Assembly (NCBI GenBank): GCA_009801015.1
Contig: VHZZ01000784.1
Location: 39,096 to 63,344 of the forward strand
Direction: 5' to 3'
Source of the DNA: Silene noctiflora
Taxonomy: Eukaryota > Streptophyta > Magnoliopsida > Caryophyllales > Caryophyllaceae
Length of the DNA: 24,249 nt
The position numbers and the translations under genes were made by a program. Positions 19,155 through 24,249 of the stretch are shown here, piece by piece (the stretch's first letter is position 1; the number at the start of each line of letters is the position of its first letter). Below the pieces are notes generated by a model, which had not been told where the DNA came from, did not search any database, and was given only the letters and a program-made list of their open reading frames with translations.

Positions 19155-19441
19155 TAATAGGAAATAATAAATATAATAGTTAGGTCTCACCCATCAGTTT
19201 AAGCTTTTGGTTGAGATGATTTCTTGAAACGGTATCAGAGCCAGTGTGACCAGGTTCAAATCCTGGCAGCCTCCAATAACTCACGAAGTGAAATTTCAGC
19301 ACATGGTTTGGCGGGGCCTGTGCACTAACCACTCTTCGAGCCCAACGGGCACTCGATTGAGGGGGCGTAGTAGGAAATAATAAATATAATAGATGAGCCT
19401 CATTACCTTAAGGTTTTGGTTGAGATGGTTCATCTATCAAT
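19155..19441 (+). mobile_element. TRIM (miniature LTR retrotransposon)
   Basis: Two direct repeats of about 75 bp (19155-19229 and 19368-19441), both with TAGGAAATAATAAATATAAT and TTTTGGTTGAGATG. After the first comes GGTATCAGAGCC (19231-19242), the usual primer binding site for initiator methionine tRNA. Before the second comes the purine tract ATTGAGGGGGCG (19356-19367). Under 300 bp with no coding sequence, this is the TRIM structure. I could not resolve a target duplication. Confidence 0.8.
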
Positions 19442-19510
19442 AACGTCTTAAGTTTGAGCAATACTCGGGATGTAAAAAAATTATATATAGTTTTACATAC
19501 TTACATTACA

Positions 19511-20215
19511 CTAGTTTAGATCCCGCGTAATGAATGCGCGGTATTTATAGAGTTTTTATTTTTGTATTTACTTAATCGTGCTAAATTAACACCTCATTAA
19601 TTTTTAATATTTCACGTTATGGTATTTTGATATGAGGATCAAACAGAAAAATTATTAAAGAAAACTGAGTAAAATTGAACTGTAAAATAATAGTGGTATC
19701 TCATTAATTGTTCATTTTTCTCGTTATTGTATTTTGTTTCGAGCAAAAAATAAATTAATACTGAAAATTAGTCCAAGAGAATTAAGTAATGTGTTGAAAT
19801 GTATTTTTTTTTTAAAAAGTTTTTTTTATACCACAAAGATAATGATTCCAATTTATAAATTCCCTCAATTTGTTTTGTTTTGAAAGTAATCAAAAGTTTG
19901 TTTATACATAATATTGTATGAATAGTAGTATGCGCCAAGTCATTCTCAAATAATAATATCAATAAAATATTTAATAGTTTATAGTCTTATACTCCGTATT
20001 ATTTATACTTTAACTAAAATACTATAATTTAGTGTTTAGTAAAATTAAATAATTTGATGAAAATATTAATTTTAATGAAAAGAATTATATAATGAAATAC
20101 ATTATAATTATTAATTTCCTTATTTAGTGAATACAATTAAATTATCAATAATTTCCTTGTTTAAAAAGATGCTTTTGGAAGGGGAATTTGTGAGCTCACC
20201 TATTCTTTTAGTAGA
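19511..20215 (-). mobile_element. Non-autonomous Helitron-like element
   Basis: On the minus strand it starts TCTACTAAAAGAATAGGTGA after an A, and ends CCGCGCATTCATTACGCGG stem, GATCTAAACTAG, then T. The TC start, CTAG end, 3' stem and insertion between A and T are Helitron hallmarks. It is a reversed relative of 10646-11333. The open frame 20127-20420 overlaps its end and has no coding features. Confidence 0.75.
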
Positions 20216-20908
20216 TAAGCGATATGTCTACAACAATTACTTTACACAAGACAAGGTTTTGAATATGACAAGTAGCTTAATGGTTAAAGTTCTGAATGTT
20301 TTCGAACCCCCTTTAACATTAAAATTACTCTTTTCTCCTTTACACACACAAAAAAAACACCAGTCAAGTGTTATCGGCCGGATCAAGTCGAGTTCAGATC
20401 GTTCTCGAGTCAGTTATTAACTCGGTATCAAGTTATTTAGAGATAATGTTCAATTTTCAACAATAAACGGGTCGATCAATTTAGATTCGGGTTATTCAGA
20501 TTAGATCAATTTTACCAGGTCTATTAATACTCCCTAGGAGTCAAGGACTGTCCAGACAGAAAAAACTTACACATAAGCTTCATATTCAATTAAAAATCCA
20601 TAAAATTGTAGTAAGGGACACACATAATACAGTCTCATATAGCAGAAATCAAAGGAAGATAGTGTATAAAATTGAGTTGCATTGAAAGGCGTTTAGTGGC
20701 TTTTGTCTAGGGTTGAAGGTTGATATTGTGCCGCGGCGAGAGTAAACGGAAATTGTGAGTAAACACAAGTTGTTTCCTGTGAGGACTTATGTCTCCTTGA
20801 TCTTCCACGAGCTAGTTTAGCCACTTGAAAAAAGTTTCAACATGGTGACCAAATCCTTCAAACATTATATATAAGACACCAATAATGTGTCATCAAGCCA
20901 TATTAAAC
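20216..20908. other. Intergenic; degenerate GGTC-rich repeat at 20370-20525
   Basis: 20370-20525 holds repeated GGTCRA, GAGTC and GGGTT words ending in ACCAGGTCTATTAATACTCC, like the sequence at 9300-9415 in intron 4. It looks like retroelement-derived debris. The rest shows no gene. Confidence 0.4.
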
Positions 20909-21007
20909 TTATTATCTAGTATGGTGAAGGTCTCTTGTTATAATGGAACGAGTTATTAATAAAATAAGATAAAATTTTACGGGAAATTTATTATCTAGTA
21001 TGGCGAA
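20909..21007. repeat. Direct repeat, 20 bp, 79 bp apart
   Basis: TTATTATCTAGTATGGYGAA occurs at 20909-20928 and 20988-21007. The second copy abuts the hAT-like element. Confidence 0.8.
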
Positions 21008-21505
21008 CTAGGTAGCACGGACACTTCTCTTAATCAGTCGTCCCGTGTCCGACACCGTGTCCGACACCGACACTCGGCGGACACACGCCGAAGCGTGTCG
21101 GACACCTATATAGCCGTGTCTAACTTACCACATTTAATTGGGGCCGTGTCCAACGCGTGTCCATGGTATTTGAGCCGTGTCCGACGCGTGTCCATGGTAT
21201 TTGGAACATCATTTGGGTGAATGATGTTCTTTAGACGAGAAACGAGCTGTCGAAAGAGATTGATTAGGAAATGGGTTTGGATGAGAAATAAAAAAGAGCT
21301 ATAATCAAGAGCAAGTTTTACCTTCACTTATTTAAATTTAATTTCAAATACTTTTACAAAAATAAAATCGAACGTTTATAACTATAAAATATATATTTTA
21401 TTAAATTTAAATAATGTGTCCCGTGTCCTAAATTTCACGGGATGCCGTGTCACGTGTCCGTGTCGTGTCCGTGTTCGTGTCCGTGTCCGTTTTGGTGAAA
21501 CCTAG
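21008..21505. mobile_element. hAT-like MITE rich in CGTGTCC repeats
   Basis: Ends CTAGGT at 21008 and ACCTAG at 21505, with subterminal CGGACAC on the left and CCGTGTCC runs on the right. It is flanked by ATGGCGAA (21000-21007) and ATGACGAA (21506-21513), an 8-bp target duplication with one mismatch, as for hAT elements. It contains a 31-bp tandem pair (from 21143 and 21174, GCCGTGTCCRACGCGTGTCC) and many CGTGTCC words. Confidence 0.7.
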
Positions 21506-21772
21506 ATGACGAATGTCTCTTGTTATGGCGAATGTCTCTGCTAACTCGCCTAACCCTATCACCAAATTTCCGCACTTCTCAGTTATCAGTTCCAAGATCT
21601 CACTTATATGTATCTTTTCCCTAAAAATTCTACTGCTTTAGTCTCCCCATTTTTAGAGACCGATTTTCTATTATTATACTCTTTCTCTCCTTTTTAATAT
21701 GAATGCATTCTATTTTATTTTTATCTCATTGTCTTTGTAACTCATTTTATTATTTACAACGGTGCGTCTTAA

Positions 21773-21987
21773 ATATTCTCTCCGTTCCAGTCAATTGTTA
21801 TTCTTTGGTTTTGACACAAAAACCATAGAAGGAGAAAGAGACCAAATATTAAATGATAAGTGTACTAAATTGAGTATTAATGATCAAATTGTTCATCAAA
21901 TGCATTTCTAAAATAGAAATGACAATAATTGACTAAGACACCCCAAAGTGAAACAGGATAACAAATGACCGGGAGGGATGGAGTGAG
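21773..21987. mobile_element. Stowaway-like MITE
   Basis: Starts TATTCTCTCCGTTCCAGTCA and ends AATGACCGGGAGGGATGGAG. Inner arms also pair around TTGTTATTCTTTGG and CCAAAGTGAAACAGGATAAC. Confidence 0.65.
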
Positions 21988-22033
21988 AATTTGTGAAACA
22001 AAACGTATATCCACAAATATTCAGTCCTTCTCA

Positions 22034-22210
22034 TTGTAAACGGCTACTATCCGTCTAAAGCTGAAAACGGATAGTGACCTTCTCATAAAATGCAAGTGGA
22101 TGGGCAAGTAGAGGTATCCATTTTCCATCCATTTACATTATCCACTTACATTTTGATAGAGGGACACTATCCGTCTTTAACTTTAGATGGATAGTGTCCA
22201 TTTGTCACCA
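22034..22210. mobile_element. Foldback MITE, GACGGATAGTG family
   Basis: Left half carries CTACTATCCGTC and ACGGATAGTGACC; right half carries GGACACTATCCGTC and GGATAGTGTCC. Each arm is itself palindromic. The core ATGCAAGTGGATGGGCAAG matches the copy in intron 4 (8404-8592). Confidence 0.7.
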
Positions 22211-22636
22211 ATATTACGCACTAACTTGTGATTGTGTAGGCAATTATCCTACTTATTTATTCCTACATATGAAAGTCAATGGAACTGTAAATGACTAATG
22301 TCAACAATCCACGTGTCTGTCATATTACTGTGACAAAGTCAATTTCACTAATGAGCAAGGAAATTTTCTTGATTAAGCAGTGTAATGAAACGGCTATTTC
22401 TTTACACAAATTGGTAGGTTTTATTCGTCCTAAAATTACAACGGGTTAAGTAATACCTACGAATATACCCGTCATAAAGGAGACTTGCTGATATCTTTAT
22501 TTAATAGATGGATGGTCTGGATAGAAAGTCTTTATTGAGTGATTTCAGTCATAAATATTTGACCTTGTTTTTAATAGCCGTAAAAATGTTTTTACTCCCC
22601 TAAACAATGTATTATATTTAACTTGTTTACAACATG
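22211..22636. other. No feature recognised
   Basis: Intergenic DNA between the foldback MITE and the 316-bp tandem duplication, without an open frame or repeat that I can support. Confidence 0.5.
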
Positions 22637-23233
22637 TAAAGTCTGTAATTCTAGAAATATCAGTTAATGTAATCATATCGACTTAGGCCCTGTTTTTTTC
22701 TGGTTTAATTTCAGCTTATTTCAGTTCAACTCAGCCTTATTCGTTTTAGTTTAGTTTAGTTCACTTCATTCAAGTTAGTTCATCTCATCTCTTCACAAAT
22801 TAACTTTTACTTCAGCTTCATTCAGTTCAACTCAGCTTTATTCAGCTCAGTTTCACTCAGTTCAGCTCAACACTTATCAAAGAATAGAGCTACTCCCATT
22901 TACTCCGTAGCTTTTACCGAGTTAAAAGCTTTTCATTTCCTTACAATTTTGGTAAAGTCTGTAATTCTAGAAATATCAGTTAATTTAATCATACCGACTT
23001 ACGCCCTGTTCTTTTCTGGTTTAATTTTCAGCCCATTTTAGTTTAACTCAGCCTTATTCGTTTTAGTTTAGTTTAGTTCAACTTCATTCAAGTTAGTTCA
23101 GTTCATCTTTTCACAAATTAACTTTTACTTCAACTTCATTTAGTTCAACTCAGTTCAGCTCAACTCTTATCAGAGCTAATCCCATTTACTCTGTAGCTTT
23201 TACCAAGTTAAAAGCTTTTCATTTCCTTACATT
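22637..23233. repeat. Tandem duplication with 316-bp period
   Basis: Units start at 22637 and 22953 with TAAAGTCTGTAATTCTAGAA and end near TTTTCATTTCCTTAC. Each contains GCCCTGTTYTTTTCTGGTTT and a TTCAGYTCA-rich interior. The second unit is about 35 bp shorter from internal deletions. The GCCCTGTT start suggests the unit is derived from a DNA transposon. Confidence 0.85.
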
Positions 23234-24105
23234 TTCCCGCACTAATCCACATTATGTTACGATCTAACGCTCAATTGAATAGTGATAAATTTGAAAATGA
23301 ATAATGATTCAATACTGTTTTATTATAAGAATCGGAAGGAAAAATGGAGATACCCCATAAGTTCATACTCGAGGTTAAGATGGAGGTATCCTATTAAGTC
23401 GGGTACAAATTCCTCCTTTCCTATATTGTACTTGACACAAGAAACAACAATCATGCTCATGTCCATAACAAACTCTTCAAATACTCAAAATATATACTAA
23501 GGAATGACCATAAAAACTCCCAACTTTCCACAAGAGCTAATTTTAGTTGATTGCAATTATTAATTATTGGTGATTTATAATTCTTGACACGTCCACATGA
23601 CCACATGAACTTAATCGACATGCATATATGGGTCAGCTTTATTAGTACTAAGTTTTTATTTTTATTTATTTACATCATTTATAGTTGTAAAATAGCATAA
23701 TAATGATTAATTATAAGAGGATAAAGGGGGAATGTTGTAATCAATACGATCATTAAACAGATTGATGTTTTCTTCAACTAAACCAATTGCATTCGTGTCC
23801 TTAAGCCTGTTTATCTGACTTAGCACACCCAAGCAGGGCGGCATACAACTACGTCTTTTTTCTAAATAATTTTATTATTTATATTTTCCACATATAACGT
23901 TAACTTAAAAAAATGTATAATAATGGCAATTTGTCAACGTAACACAGCATGCAATAGTTAATTGTGTAATAGTTGAATGTACCTTCTAACAACTTAAACA
24001 AATAATGTAAGTCTTGATGCGATAGACATATGGTAATTTGTGTAACTAAAATTTAGGTAGCTTATTTTTATGCACCTATTTGGTAATTTATTTAAGGAAA
24101 ATGAT
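23234..24105. other. No feature recognised
   Basis: AT-rich intergenic DNA. The open frame 23282-23500 (72 codons) has no recognisable domain, and I do not support it as a gene. Confidence 0.5.
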
Positions 24106-24130
24106 AAATACAGCCCTTAGGGCTGTATTT
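24106..24130. repeat. 25-bp palindrome, AAATACAGCCCT arms
   Basis: AAATACAGCCCT and AGGGCTGTATTT face each other around a single base. The next 100 bp has a GGGGCGAATCTAGGGG block and a second palindrome, GGGCTTTAGCCC (24174-24185), suggesting the edge of a mobile element that runs out of the window. Confidence 0.75.
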
Positions 24131-24249
24131 AAGGGACCAGAAAAGCAGGGGCGAATCTAGGGGTTGGCTACTAGGGCTTTAGCCCTAGATGTTTTATACA
24201 AATAAAATGCTATGTATTAAAAGATGAAGTAAACTGTTGATAGCAGAAT

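Noticed and set aside
19231..19270. tRNA-like stretch with GGTTCAAATCCTGGC
   Set aside because: No complete cloverleaf. It follows a tRNA primer binding site in a TRIM, so it is retroelement sequence rather than a tRNA gene.
20127..20420. Open frame of 97 codons
   Set aside because: Overlaps the end of a Helitron-like repeat; no recognisable domain.
22700..23170. Repeated TTCAGYTCA words considered as a CRISPR or satellite array
   Set aside because: Spacing is irregular, there are no unique spacers of constant length, and the words belong to a tandem duplication in plant DNA.
23282..23500. 72-codon open frame
   Set aside because: No start context, domain or neighbour supporting a gene; chance-length frame in intergenic DNA.

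Overview
This is plant nuclear DNA: AT-rich, TE-dense, with one intron-rich gene, plant-type LTR retrotransposon remains and many MITEs. The Stowaway and foldback MITE families and the palindromic ACTCGNNCGAGT motifs in the LTR suggest a core eudicot, perhaps Caryophyllales. That placement is an impression from pattern, not a database result.

The only intact protein-coding gene is on the minus strand, 13846 down to 5856. It encodes a 593-residue proton-coupled transporter of the NPF (NRT1/PTR) family, closest in recalled sequence to the dual-affinity nitrate transceptor NRT1.1/NPF6.3. I assembled it from five exons: 13846-13729, 13220-13043, 10286-10247, 10090-9525 and 6735-5856. All junctions are GT-AG, the frame stays open and the stop falls at the expected length. 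The third exon is only 40 nt. Two introns are about 2.8 kb each, and intron 2 in particular is loaded with transposon insertions. A TATA box lies about 100 nt upstream of the start codon.

Layout: 1-162 is the 3' end of an LTR. 163-1678 is a decayed Ty3/gypsy chromovirus-type pol (integrase and chromodomain), with stops and frameshifts. 1679-1912 is its untranslated tail and polypurine tract. 1913-5050 is its 3' LTR, apparently split by an unclassified insertion of about 1.9 kb (2240-4110). 5051-5855 is the intergenic and 3' UTR side of the transporter gene. 5856-13846 is the gene. 13847-24249 is the promoter and a gene-free upstream region of small transposons: Stowaway-like MITEs, foldback MITEs, a TRIM, Helitron-like elements, a hAT-like MITE and a 316-bp tandem duplication.

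The best-supported structural observations are these: the 40-nt exon; a Mutator-like MITE in intron 2 with a perfect 9-bp target duplication; two related Helitron-like copies in opposite orientation, one in intron 2 and one upstream of the gene; a hAT-like MITE with near-perfect 8-bp flanks; and a perfect 34-bp inverted repeat. I saw no RNA gene, CRISPR array or gene cluster, and no evidence of a novel multi-gene system.
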